Assembly: GCA_016287035.1 (NCBI GenBank)
Contig: JAEEVI010000131.1
Location: forward strand, 1-6,385
Source of the DNA: Bacillota bacterium
GTDB taxonomy: Bacteria > Bacillota > Clostridia > Peptostreptococcales > Anaerovoracaceae
Direction: 5' to 3'
Length of the DNA stretch: 6,385 nt
Within the stretch, counting starts at the first letter, position 1. The number at the start of each line of letters is the position of its first letter. The notes under the pieces were generated by a model that saw nothing but the letters and a program-made list of their open reading frames with translations, was not told the origin of the DNA and searched no databases. A program made the translations under genes and the position numbers. Positions 1-6,385 of the stretch are shown piece after piece.

Positions 1-542
1 AGATAAGGCACCAGCGTCACGTGTATGAACAGGCTGTTCTCCTTTCCGATCTCGAGCGATATCTGGCGCACGGCTTCGATGAAGGGCTGCGACTCGATGT
101 CGCCGATCGTCCCCCCGATCTCGGTTATGACCACGTCCGCGTTCGTCTTCTTACCGACTCTGTAGACGAATTCCTTTATCTCGTTCGTTATGTGCGGGAT
201 CACCTGCACCGTCGATCCGAGGTATTCGCCGCGGCGCTCCTTGTTGAGGACGTTCCAGTAGACCTTGCCTGTCGTAAGGTTTGAATACTTGTTCAGATCC
301 TCGTCCACGAAGCGTTCGTAGTGACCGAGGTCGAGATCCGTTTCGGCCCCGTCTTCGGTCACGAACACTTCACCATGCTGATACGGGCTCATGGTACCGG
401 GATCTACGTTGATGTACGGATCGAGCTTCTGCGACGCGACCTTGAGACCGCGGGACTTCAGAAGCCTTCCGAGCGAGGCCGCGGTTATGCCTTTCCCCAG
501 GCCGGAGACAACGCCTCCCGTAACAAAAATGTATTTCGTCAT
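1..542 (-). CDS. pyrG: CTP synthase, N-terminal part (3' end beyond the window)
   Basis: Cytosolic CTP synthase, the last step of de novo pyrimidine nucleotide synthesis: UTP + ATP + glutamine gives CTP. I translated the minus strand from the ATG at 542-540; 180 complete codons run open to the left window edge, where the gene is cut. A full-length enzyme is about 535 residues, so only the N-terminal synthetase (amidoligase) domain is here and the class I glutaminase domain lies outside. Visible motifs are the P-loop VTGGVVSGLGKG (residues 7-18, Lys17), KLDPYINVDPGTMSP (39-53), the DGAETDLDLGHYERF stretch (64-78) with the presumed metal ligand Asp71, and EIGGTIGDIES (141-151) with the presumed metal ligand Glu141. 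The start is fixed by the canonical MTKYIFVTGG opening and by an AGGAG site 8 bases upstream. It follows guaA by 13 bp. Identification is firm; integrity of the missing part is unknown. Confidence 0.97.
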   Translation of the reverse strand, partial: MTKYIFVTGGVVSGLGKGITAASLGRLLKSRGLKVASQKLDPYINVDPGTMSPYQHGEVFVTEDGAETDLDLGHYERFVDEDLNKYSNLTTGKVYWNVLNKERRGEYLGSTVQVIPHITNEIKEFVYRVGKKTNADVVITEIGGTIGDIESQPFIEAVRQISLEIGKENSLFIHVTLVPY

Positions 543-550
543 ATCGCCAA

Positions 551-556
551 CTCCTT
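551..556 (-). promoter_or_regulatory. Shine-Dalgarno site of pyrG, overlapping the guaA stop
   Basis: On the minus strand the guaA stop runs straight into the site as TAAAGGAG, with AGGAG at 555-551 and 8 bases (TTGGCGAT) before the pyrG ATG. The last base of the TAA stop extends the match to AAGGAG. A ribosome terminating on guaA would sit on this site, so reinitiation or translational coupling is plausible (inference). Confidence 0.8.
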
Positions 557-2088
557 TACTCCCACTCCACCGTCGCCGGCGGTTTGGACGAGATATCGTA
601 GACTACTCTGGAGATCCCTCGGACCTCGTTCGTTATCCTGCCGCTGGCTCTTTCGAGAACGTCGAAGGGCAGCCTCGACCATTCGGCCGTCATGAAATCG
701 TCCGTATCCACGGCTCTGAGCGCGACGGTATATCCGTATGTCCTCGCGTCGCCCATGACGCCGACGCTGCGCGTGCCGGTCAGGACCGCGAAATACTGAT
801 CGGGCCTTCTCTGAAGGTCCGCGCCTTCTATCTCCTGGCGGAATATCGCGTCCGCCTCCTGCAGCATCGAGATCTTTTCCCCGGTTATCTCTCCCGTTAT
901 CCGTACCGCGAGCCCGGGGCCGGGGAACGGCTGGCGCCATACGAGCTCGCGCGGAAGGCCGAGCCTTTCGCCGATACTGCGGACCTCGTCCTTGAAGAGA
1001 TCCCTGAGCGGCTCGATGATCTCGTCGAAGGATATGGCTGCCGGAAGCCCTCCGACGTTGTGGTGGCTCTTGATGACTGCGGAATCGCCGCGCCCGCTCT
1101 CGATCACGTCCGGATATATCGTCCCCTGGGCGAGAGCGTTCACGTGCCCGAGCTTTTCGGCTTCTTCCTCGAAGACGCGTATGAACTCCTCCCCGATGAT
1201 CTTCCGTTTCGCTTCCGGTTCGGTGACGCCGCGGAGCCTGCCGAGGAAGCGTTCTTTCGCGTCGACCCGGATCAGATTTACCCCGAACGTCCTGCGGAAC
1301 GTGTCTTCGACGAGATCTCCCTCGCCCTTGCGCAGGAGCCCGTGATCGACGAATACGCATGTCAGGTTCCTGCCGACCGCCTTGTGCAGAAGGATCGCGG
1401 CCACCGACGAGTCAACTCCGCCTGAGAGCGCGAGAAGTATCCTTTTGTCTTTGTGCTCGCAGCGGTACCGCTCGATGAGTTGCTCCGCGTAGTTTCCCGG
1501 ATCCCAGTCCTTTCCGCAGCCGCAGACGGAGAAGAGGAAATTCGAGATGATAAGCCCGCCGAAGGCCGTGTGCGTGACTTCGGGATGGAACTGGACCCCG
1601 TAGAGCTTTTTCTCATCGCAGCTCATCGCAGCGCACGGGCATTTATCCGTCGAAGCGATGATCCGGAAACCCCCGGGAAGGGCGCTGATCATGTCGGTGT
1701 GGCTCATCCAGCAGACGCTCTCCCGCGGCACGCCCCGGAAAAGAACGCTGCTTTCCGCCGTCAGGACGGTCCTGCCGTATTCGCTGCCGTTCTCCGCCGG
1801 AGCAACCTTTCCGCCGGCTGTATGCGCCATAAGCTGCGCGCCGTAACAGATCCCGAGGACGGGTATCCCCATTCCCAGGATCTTCGGATCGCAGTGCGGA
1901 GCGTCATCGTCGTATACGCTGTCCGGTCCTCCGGTGAAGATGATCCCCCTGTAACCGGCCGAGCGTATCTCTTCCGGCGTTATCCTGCCGTATGATTTTA
2001 TCTCGGCGAACACGTGCTGCTCGCGCACCCTGCGCGCTATGAGCTGGCAGTACTGACCGCCGAAATCGAGTACGAGTATCTTATCCAT
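556..2088 (-). CDS. guaA: GMP synthase (glutamine-hydrolysing), complete
   Basis: Cytosolic GMP synthase: XMP + ATP + glutamine gives GMP, the last step of guanine nucleotide synthesis. The protein has 510 residues, normal for the family. The N-terminal class I glutaminase domain (about 1-190) has the nucleophile in GICYGAQ (Cys81) and the triad partners in GVQFHPE (His168, Glu170). The ATP-pyrophosphatase domain follows, with the PP-loop SGGVDSS (222-228), then VDHGLLRKGE (248-257) and KSHHNVGGLP (340-349). The C-terminal dimerisation domain carries RQPFPGPGLAVR (385-396) and ends KPPATVEWE. The frame stays open upstream into glmS, but the start is placed at the ATG at 2088-2086 because the protein then begins MDKILVLDFGGQY, as GMP synthases do, with GAAAGGAAG just upstream. 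The gene is 38 bp after glmS and 13 bp before pyrG. The glutaminase domain has a cysteine-rich patch (Cys150, 152 and 157) whose meaning I cannot judge. Confidence 0.98.
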   Translation of the reverse strand: MDKILVLDFGGQYCQLIARRVREQHVFAEIKSYGRITPEEIRSAGYRGIIFTGGPDSVYDDDAPHCDPKILGMGIPVLGICYGAQLMAHTAGGKVAPAENGSEYGRTVLTAESSVLFRGVPRESVCWMSHTDMISALPGGFRIIASTDKCPCAAMSCDEKKLYGVQFHPEVTHTAFGGLIISNFLFSVCGCGKDWDPGNYAEQLIERYRCEHKDKRILLALSGGVDSSVAAILLHKAVGRNLTCVFVDHGLLRKGEGDLVEDTFRRTFGVNLIRVDAKERFLGRLRGVTEPEAKRKIIGEEFIRVFEEEAEKLGHVNALAQGTIYPDVIESGRGDSAVIKSHHNVGGLPAAISFDEIIEPLRDLFKDEVRSIGERLGLPRELVWRQPFPGPGLAVRITGEITGEKISMLQEADAIFRQEIEGADLQRRPDQYFAVLTGTRSVGVMGDARTYGYTVALRAVDTDDFMTAEWSRLPFDVLERASGRITNEVRGISRVVYDISSKPPATVEWE

Positions 2089-2091
2089 CGT

Positions 2092-2099
2092 CTTCCTTT
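2092..2099 (-). promoter_or_regulatory. Shine-Dalgarno site of guaA
   Basis: The minus strand reads AAAGGAAG at 2099-2092, with 3 bases before the ATG (5 bases counted from the AGGA core). This decides the guaA start against the longer upstream reading frame, which overlaps glmS. It lies in the 38-bp glmS-guaA gap, the widest spacer in the window. Confidence 0.7.
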
Positions 2100-2126
2100 C
2101 GAAAAAGTCTGCCTGAAAAGCCGCCG

Positions 2127-3947
2127 TCATTCGACAGTCACGGATTTGGCGAGATTCTTGGGCTTGTCTATATCGCAGCCGTTCTCTTTCGCGACGTAGT
2201 ACGCGAGGAGCTGCAGAGGAACGATCTCGACGACTGCCGAGAACAGCGGATCGACTTCGGGTATGAACAGCAGATCGTCCGCTGCGGGGAGTATCTTCTG
2301 ATTCCCCTGGAACGTCAGCGCCAGCACCTCCGCGCCGCGCGACTTGACCTCGATGATGTTGCTCATGGTCTTCTCCATGATCGAGGGATTGCAGCACAGC
2401 GCGACGACCGGCTGGTGCTCGTCTATGAGCGCGATCGTGCCGTGCTTGAGCTCTCCCGCCGCGTAGGCCTCGGCGTGGAGATACGATATCTCCTTCATCT
2501 TGAGCGCGCCCTCGAGGGCGACCGCGTAGTCCGTGTTTCTTCCTATGAAGAAGACCGAGCTGCTCGCGTGGTATTTTTTGGCGAGAGAGGGGATCGCCGG
2601 GTTCATGTCGATCGCCTGCTGCACGAGACGCGGCAGGGACAGGAGCTCTTCGGTCAGACCGCCGCTCTCTCCGAGGCGTCCGAGCCTCTCCGCGAAGTAG
2701 ACGGCGAGCATGTAGAGCACCGCGGCCTGCGTCGTGTATCCTTTAGTCGTCGCGACCGCGATCTCCGGGCCTGCCCAGGTGTAGACCGTGTAGTCGGCGA
2801 GCTTCGCGACGGAGCTTCCGACGACGTTCACCACCGCCAGGACCTTCGCGCCGCGCGATCGGCATTCCTTCAGCGCGGCTATCGTGTCGGCCGTCTCGCC
2901 CGACTGCGATATGACGATCAGAAGGGTATGCCCGTCGATGAGAGGATCGCTGTAGCGCAGCTCGCTCGCGAGCTGCACCTCGACCGGTATGCGGCACAGC
3001 CTCTCGATCGCGGACCTTCCGGCGCAGCCGGCATAGTACGCGGATCCGCAGGCGGTGATCATTATCTTGTTTATGCCCGCGAGCTCCTCGTCGGAAATAT
3101 CCAGTTCGTCGAAGCGGATCCTGCCGTCCTTGATCCTCGGGGCGATCGTCGCCTTAACGGCGCCGGGCTGTTCCATTATCTCCTTGAGCATAAAATGCTC
3201 ATAGCCGCCCTTTTCGGCGGCCTGAACGTCCCACATGACGCGGGAAGCCTTTTTCTCTACGGCATGTCCGAGGCAGTCGAACACGTTGACGGAATCGCAG
3301 GTGAGCTCCGCGAATTCCCCGTCCTCGAGATATATCACGTTTCTCGTGTGCGCCACGAGCGCCGTGACGTCGGAGGCGAAGAAGTTCTCTCCGGAGCCGG
3401 CGCCGAGTATGAGGGGGCTGGCCTCCCTCACGGCGTATATCTTTCCGGGCTCGCCGGCGCATATGACGCCGAGGGCGTAGGATCCGCGCAGCCTGTTGGC
3501 CGTTTTGATCAGCGCCTGCCTCACGTCGCCGCTGTAATACTTTTCGATCAGGTGCACGATGACTTCCGTGTCTGTCTCGCTCTCGAAGCAGTAGCCGTCC
3601 GCCGTCAGCTCCTCGCGCAGCGGTATGTAGTTTTCTATTATCCCGTTATGGACGACCGCGAAGCGTCCGTCGTTGCTTATGTGGGGATGCGCGTTCTCTT
3701 CGGTCGGCGCTCCGTGTGTCGCCCAGCGCGTGTGACCGATCCCCGTGACGCCCGGAACGGATCTTCCCGAATCCGTCTTTTCACAAAGATTGGCGATCCT
3801 GCCCCGGACCTTGCTGACCGATATGCCGCGATCGTCCATGACCGCGATGCCGGCGGAATCGTATCCGCGGTATTCGAGCTTTTTCAGCCCGTCAAGCAGT
3901 ATCGGCGCAGCCTGCTGAGAACCCGTATAACCGACTATTCCGCACAT
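2127..3947 (-). CDS. glmS: Glutamine--fructose-6-phosphate aminotransferase (isomerising), complete
   Basis: Glucosamine-6-phosphate synthase: fructose-6-phosphate + glutamine gives glucosamine-6-phosphate + glutamate. This is the committed step to UDP-N-acetylglucosamine, hence peptidoglycan and amino sugars; cytosolic. The protein has 606 residues, typical for the family. The N-terminal class II glutaminase domain (about 1-240) starts MCGIVGYTGS, with nucleophile Cys2 exposed after Met removal, LEYRGYDSAG (24-33), GHTRWATHG (71-79) and NGIIENY (101-107). Two SIS sugar-isomerase domains follow. The first holds TACGSAYYAG (298-307) and SQSGETADT (347-355). The second holds EGALKMKEISYLHAEAYAAG (479-498) and KHGT (501-504). 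The C-terminal tail ends DKPKNLAKSVTVE, with the conserved active-site Lys601. It begins 12 bp after asnB behind a strong GGAGGG site. That gap leaves no room for a glmS ribozyme, the usual leader of this gene in many Firmicutes. Product call is very secure. Confidence 0.98.
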   Translation of the reverse strand: MCGIVGYTGSQQAAPILLDGLKKLEYRGYDSAGIAVMDDRGISVSKVRGRIANLCEKTDSGRSVPGVTGIGHTRWATHGAPTEENAHPHISNDGRFAVVHNGIIENYIPLREELTADGYCFESETDTEVIVHLIEKYYSGDVRQALIKTANRLRGSYALGVICAGEPGKIYAVREASPLILGAGSGENFFASDVTALVAHTRNVIYLEDGEFAELTCDSVNVFDCLGHAVEKKASRVMWDVQAAEKGGYEHFMLKEIMEQPGAVKATIAPRIKDGRIRFDELDISDEELAGINKIMITACGSAYYAGCAGRSAIERLCRIPVEVQLASELRYSDPLIDGHTLLIVISQSGETADTIAALKECRSRGAKVLAVVNVVGSSVAKLADYTVYTWAGPEIAVATTKGYTTQAAVLYMLAVYFAERLGRLGESGGLTEELLSLPRLVQQAIDMNPAIPSLAKKYHASSSVFFIGRNTDYAVALEGALKMKEISYLHAEAYAAGELKHGTIALIDEHQPVVALCCNPSIMEKTMSNIIEVKSRGAEVLALTFQGNQKILPAADDLLFIPEVDPLFSAVVEIVPLQLLAYYVAKENGCDIDKPKNLAKSVTVE

Positions 3948-3952
3948 GATAT

Positions 3953-3958
3953 CCCTCC
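3953..3958 (-). promoter_or_regulatory. Shine-Dalgarno site of glmS
   Basis: The minus strand reads GGAGGG at 3958-3953, then ATATC and the ATG: a near-ideal site at 5-base spacing. It begins 1 base after the asnB TAA stop (TAACGGAGGG), filling nearly the whole intergenic gap and suggesting coupled translation of the two genes (inference). Confidence 0.85.
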
Positions 3959-3959
3959 G

Positions 3960-5543
3960 TTATTTTCCGCTGTCGCCGTAGTTTGAGAGGACTCTGGCCG
4001 ACGGATCGTTCACGTCGCAGCCTTCCCATTCCCTGTTCGGCATCCAGAAGCCGGCGATCATCTCCGCCTGCCCCGGGTAATATTTTTCAAAGATCTCGCG
4101 GTAGAGGAGCGATTCCTTGGTGAAAGGCTGCGCGTAGGCGTACCTTGCGCGCCTCGCTTCGAACTCCTCGTCCGTGTACGTCTTTTCGGCGTATTCCTTG
4201 AGGTAGTCGACCATCGAATGACCGACCGCGTCGGAGAAGGCGGCTTTCTCCCTCCACAGGATGGAGTCGGGAAGGTAGCCCTGTCCTTCGAACGCGTGGC
4301 GCAGGAGGTATTTCCCCTTGCCGTACCTGTTCATCTTCATCGCGGGATCCAGACTCATAACGTATTTGCCGAATTCGAGATCCCCGAACGGCACGCGCGC
4401 TTCGAGCGAGTTGACCGATATGCAGCGGTCCGCGCGGAGCACGTCGTACATGTGGAGCTCGCGGATCCTCTTTTGCGCTTCCTTCTGGAACTCTTCCGCG
4501 GAAGGAGCGAAGTCGGTGTATTTATATCCGAACAGCTCGTCGGAGATCTCGCCCGTGAGTATCACGCGTATGTCGGTCTTCTCGTGGATAGCTTTGCACA
4601 CCAGATACATCCCGATGCTGGCGCGTATCGTGGTTATGTCGTACGTCCCGAGAAGCTCAATCACCGGCTCGAGCGATGCGATGACGTCGTCCGGCGTCAT
4701 ATAGACCTCCGTATGGTCCGCGCCGATGAATTCCGCGACCTGCCTGGCGTATTTAAGGTCGATCGCGTCCTCGCTCATGCCTATCGCGAACGTCCTTATC
4801 GGTCCTTCGCTCTCGCTGGCGGCTATCGAGCACACGAGCGAGGAGTCAAGACCGCCGGAGAGGAGGAAGCCGACCTTGGCGTCCGCTATGAGGCGCTTTC
4901 TTACGCCCTGAACGAGCTTTTCGTGTATGTTTCGGCACGCGGTCTCGAGGTCGTCTCTGCAGACGCTCTCGACGGCCGCGATGTCCGTGTACCGGTGGAA
5001 TTCTCCGTTTTTGCAGAAATGCCCCGGAGGGAAGGGCATGATCTTTTCCGCGAGACCTACGAGGCTTTTGGGCTCGCTCGCGAAAATGACCGTGCCGCGG
5101 GCGTCGTATCCGTAATACAGCGGCCGGATGCCTATGGGATCGCGCGCCGCTATGTACTCGCCCGTCCTCGCGTCGTAGATGACGCAGGCGAATTCGGCGT
5201 CGAGCATCGCGAACATGTCGGTACCGTATTCGAAATACATCGGAAGAAGTATCTCGCAGTCGCTGTCGCTCTTAAAACTGTAGCCTTTCTTCTCCAGCCC
5301 GGCGCGCTGCGCCCTGAAGCCGTAAAGCTCGCCGTTGCAGACGGCGAAGCTCCCGTCGAGCTCGAACGGCTGCATCCCGGACGGGGTCAGCCCCATTATC
5401 GAGAGCCTCTGAAAGCCGAGAAGGCCGCTGCCCGTATCTGTCATTTTTATCGCGTCGGGACCGCGCGAGGCGGTCCTGGCGAATCCCTTTTCGAGAGCGT
5501 CCATGTTCAGGACGCTCCCGCAATAGCCTATTATCGAACACAT
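3960..5543 (-). CDS. asnB: Asparagine synthetase B (glutamine-hydrolysing), complete
   Basis: Makes asparagine from aspartate, ATP and glutamine in the cytosol, via a beta-aspartyl-AMP intermediate. The protein has 527 residues, slightly shorter than the E. coli enzyme (about 554). The N-terminal class II glutaminase domain (about 1-200) shows Cys2 in MCSIIGYCG, SRGPDA (26-31), FQRLSIMG (44-51, Arg46), CNGELYG (69-75) and SDSDCEILL (92-100, Asp95). The synthetase domain has the PP-loop LLSGGLDSS (227-235), TGEISDELFGY (330-340), LEARVPFGD (380-388), GKGKYLLRHAF (408-418) and WREKAAFSDAVG (430-441). The C-terminal MPNREW tail also matches the AsnB/ASNS type. The frame extends 8 codons upstream to a GTG that overlaps the glnN stop, but the ATG at 5543-5541 is chosen because only it puts Cys at position 2, and it has GGAGG 5 bases upstream. 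It follows glnN by 20 bp. Oddity: GEISDE replaces the GEGSDE or GEGADE seen in well-known homologues. Confidence 0.97.
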   Translation of the reverse strand: MCSIIGYCGSVLNMDALEKGFARTASRGPDAIKMTDTGSGLLGFQRLSIMGLTPSGMQPFELDGSFAVCNGELYGFRAQRAGLEKKGYSFKSDSDCEILLPMYFEYGTDMFAMLDAEFACVIYDARTGEYIAARDPIGIRPLYYGYDARGTVIFASEPKSLVGLAEKIMPFPPGHFCKNGEFHRYTDIAAVESVCRDDLETACRNIHEKLVQGVRKRLIADAKVGFLLSGGLDSSLVCSIAASESEGPIRTFAIGMSEDAIDLKYARQVAEFIGADHTEVYMTPDDVIASLEPVIELLGTYDITTIRASIGMYLVCKAIHEKTDIRVILTGEISDELFGYKYTDFAPSAEEFQKEAQKRIRELHMYDVLRADRCISVNSLEARVPFGDLEFGKYVMSLDPAMKMNRYGKGKYLLRHAFEGQGYLPDSILWREKAAFSDAVGHSMVDYLKEYAEKTYTDEEFEARRARYAYAQPFTKESLLYREIFEKYYPGQAEMIAGFWMPNREWEGCDVNDPSARVLSNYGDSGK

Positions 5544-5548
5544 ATCAT

Positions 5549-5553
5549 CCTCC
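5549..5553 (-). promoter_or_regulatory. Shine-Dalgarno site of asnB
   Basis: The minus strand reads GGAGG at 5553-5549, then ATGAT and the ATG at 5543. The 5-base spacing supports this start over the in-frame GTG at 5567, which would place Met-Ile-Pro ahead of the catalytic cysteine. An extra out-of-frame ATG (5548-5546) lies in the spacer, too close to the site to be a likely start. Confidence 0.8.
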
Positions 5554-5563
5554 GTATGAGGTA

Positions 5564-6385
5564 TCACTTGACTCCGAACAGAAGATCCGCGTAGCTCGGG
5601 AACGGCCAGTAGCTTCTCGCGGTGAGAAGCTCCGCCTCATCGCAGGGCCTGCGCAGCTCGCTCATCACCGGCAGTATCCCGTCGCGTATCATGTACGATT
5701 CTTCGACGATGTCGCCGGCTTTCTTCAGCTTGGCAAGCTCCGCGTCGAGCTCGTCCGCCTTTTCGGATATCTCGCCGATGAGGGCGGACAGCTTGCTGAT
5801 CATGCCGGATTCGTAGCCGCATTCCAGACCGGGAACGACTGCCTTCTTGGCCGCGGCCGCCTTCGCGACGTCAGCGGCGTAGGCCTCTATGGCCGGCGCT
5901 ATCTGCGTCCTCGCCATATCCGACATCGTGTTGGCCTCGATCGTAACGGTCTTGCAGTAGTTCTCAAGCATTATGTCGCGCCTGGAGCGCAGCTCGTCCT
6001 CGGAGAAGACTCCGAGCGAAGTGAGCATTTCGACGTTCTTCTTGTCCAGCAGATGCGGCATGCAGTCGGCCGTCGTCGGGTAGTTGAGCAGGCCTCTCTT
6101 TTCGGTCGCCTCCTTTATCCACGCCTCGTCGTATCCGTTGCCGTTGAATATGATCCTCTTGTGATCCTTTATGGTCTGCTTGATCATGTCGTGAAGGACG
6201 GTCTCGAAGTCTCCGGCTTGTTCCAGTTTATCCGCGAATATCCTGAGGCTCTCCGCGACGGCGCTGTTGAGCATGATGTTGGTGCAGGCTATGCTGTTCG
6301 AGGATCCGAGCATGCGGAACTCGAACTTGTTTCCGGTGAACGCGAACGGGGAGGTCCTGTTGCGGTCGGTGGTGTCGCGGTTGAA
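5564..6385 (-). CDS. glnN: Glutamine synthetase type III (GSIII), C-terminal part (5' end beyond the window)
   Basis: ATP-dependent glutamine synthesis from glutamate and ammonia; cytosolic. The frame is open to the right window edge, giving 273 residues plus TGA. GSIII proteins are about 700 residues, so roughly the last 40% is present. An internal Met at 6313 is not a start, because the conserved family sequence continues upstream of it to the edge. The end of the catalytic domain is clear: DRNRTSPFAFTGNKFEFRML (visible residues 7-26) is a GSIII hallmark. Its FEFR (21-24) lies where type I enzymes have their active-site Glu-x-Arg (inference from alignment memory). Then come NGNGYDEAWIKEA (81-93), NYPTTADCMPHL (101-112), an Ala/Lys/Glu-rich helical segment (about 165-225, probably coiled coil) and the terminal YWPFPSYADLLF (259-270), typical of GSIII. 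No type I adenylylation region can be assessed. First visible gene of the row, 20 bp ahead of asnB; its promoter is off the window. Confidence 0.95.
   Translation of the reverse strand, partial: FNRDTTDRNRTSPFAFTGNKFEFRMLGSSNSIACTNIMLNSAVAESLRIFADKLEQAGDFETVLHDMIKQTIKDHKRIIFNGNGYDEAWIKEATEKRGLLNYPTTADCMPHLLDKKNVEMLTSLGVFSEDELRSRRDIMLENYCKTVTIEANTMSDMARTQIAPAIEAYAADVAKAAAAKKAVVPGLECGYESGMISKLSALIGEISEKADELDAELAKLKKAGDIVEESYMIRDGILPVMSELRRPCDEAELLTARSYWPFPSYADLLFGVK

Larger units (their letters stand above)
1..6385 (-). other. Putative glutamine-centred operon glnN-asnB-glmS-guaA-pyrG
   Basis: All five genes share one strand, with spacers of 20, 12, 38 and 13 bp, each carrying a ribosome binding site and nothing resembling a terminator. 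One enzyme makes glutamine; the other four use it as nitrogen donor. Co-transcription is inferred from spacing. The promoter, any leader regulator and the operon's last gene are outside the window. Confidence 0.8.

Noticed and set aside
391..1425. A 344-codon open frame on the plus strand opposite guaA and the start of pyrG
   Set aside because: It spans the antisense of two conserved genes and their junction, and has no recognisable domain.
2089..2126. Possible terminator or regulatory hairpin in the glmS-guaA gap (TTTCGAAA palindrome)
   Set aside because: The palindrome has no loop, is AT-rich and short, overlaps the ribosome binding site and has no following T-run.
2089..2397. Upstream extension of the guaA frame into glmS
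   Set aside because: The extra 103 residues are out-of-frame glmS sequence with Arg/Ser-rich composition. GMP synthases start at the MDKILVLDFGG position, where a ribosome binding site is present.
2415..3986. A 523-codon open frame on the plus strand opposite glmS
   Set aside because: It is the antisense shadow of a clearly recognisable glmS, kept open by GC-rich codon bias. The translation is rich in Arg, Val, Asp and Glu and matches no family I know.
5544..5567. GTG start for asnB, 8 codons upstream of the ATG and overlapping the glnN stop
   Set aside because: Class II amidotransferases need cysteine at position 2 after Met removal; only the ATG at 5543 gives this.
4218..5594. A 458-codon open frame on the plus strand opposite asnB
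   Set aside because: Same explanation: complement of a conserved gene, low-complexity Arg/Val/Glu composition, no recognisable motif.
1..6385. CRISPR array, tandem repeats, tRNA/rRNA or insertion-sequence ends
   Set aside because: Reading through, I saw no repeated units, no tRNA-like segment and no terminal inverted repeats; nearly all bases are accounted for by five conserved genes.

Overview
This 6.4 kb window is almost wall-to-wall coding DNA, read entirely from the minus strand. In transcription order (high to low coordinates) it holds: the C-terminal part of a type III glutamine synthetase (glnN, cut by the right edge), asparagine synthetase B (asnB), glucosamine-6-phosphate synthase (glmS), GMP synthase (guaA) and the N-terminal third of CTP synthase (pyrG, cut by the left edge). 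The gaps between genes are 20, 12, 38 and 13 bp. Each complete start codon has a purine-rich Shine-Dalgarno sequence a few bases upstream. I see no internal promoter, terminator, RNA gene, repeat, CRISPR array or mobile element. The simplest reading is one polycistronic operon whose promoter and far end both lie outside the window.

The genes share one metabolite. Glutamine synthetase III makes glutamine from glutamate, ammonia and ATP. The four following enzymes are all glutamine amidotransferases, which take the amide nitrogen to make asparagine, glucosamine-6-phosphate (cell wall and amino sugars), GMP and CTP. They are also sorted by fold: the two class II (N-terminal nucleophile, Cys2) enzymes AsnB and GlmS come first, then the two class I (triad) enzymes GuaA and PyrG. 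The layout looks like a nitrogen-distribution operon: one glutamine source and four biosynthetic sinks. The individual enzymes are ordinary and apparently intact; the grouping is what stands out.

The organism is probably a bacterium of the Firmicutes, most likely a moderately GC-rich uncultured member of the Clostridia. Support comes from the GSIII-type glutamine synthetase, the strong AGGAGG-like ribosome binding sites and the clostridial flavour of the proteins as I recall them. Codon use is GC-rich, but isoleucine is often ATA and rarely ATT. This taxonomic placement is inference from recalled family features, not a computed phylogeny.
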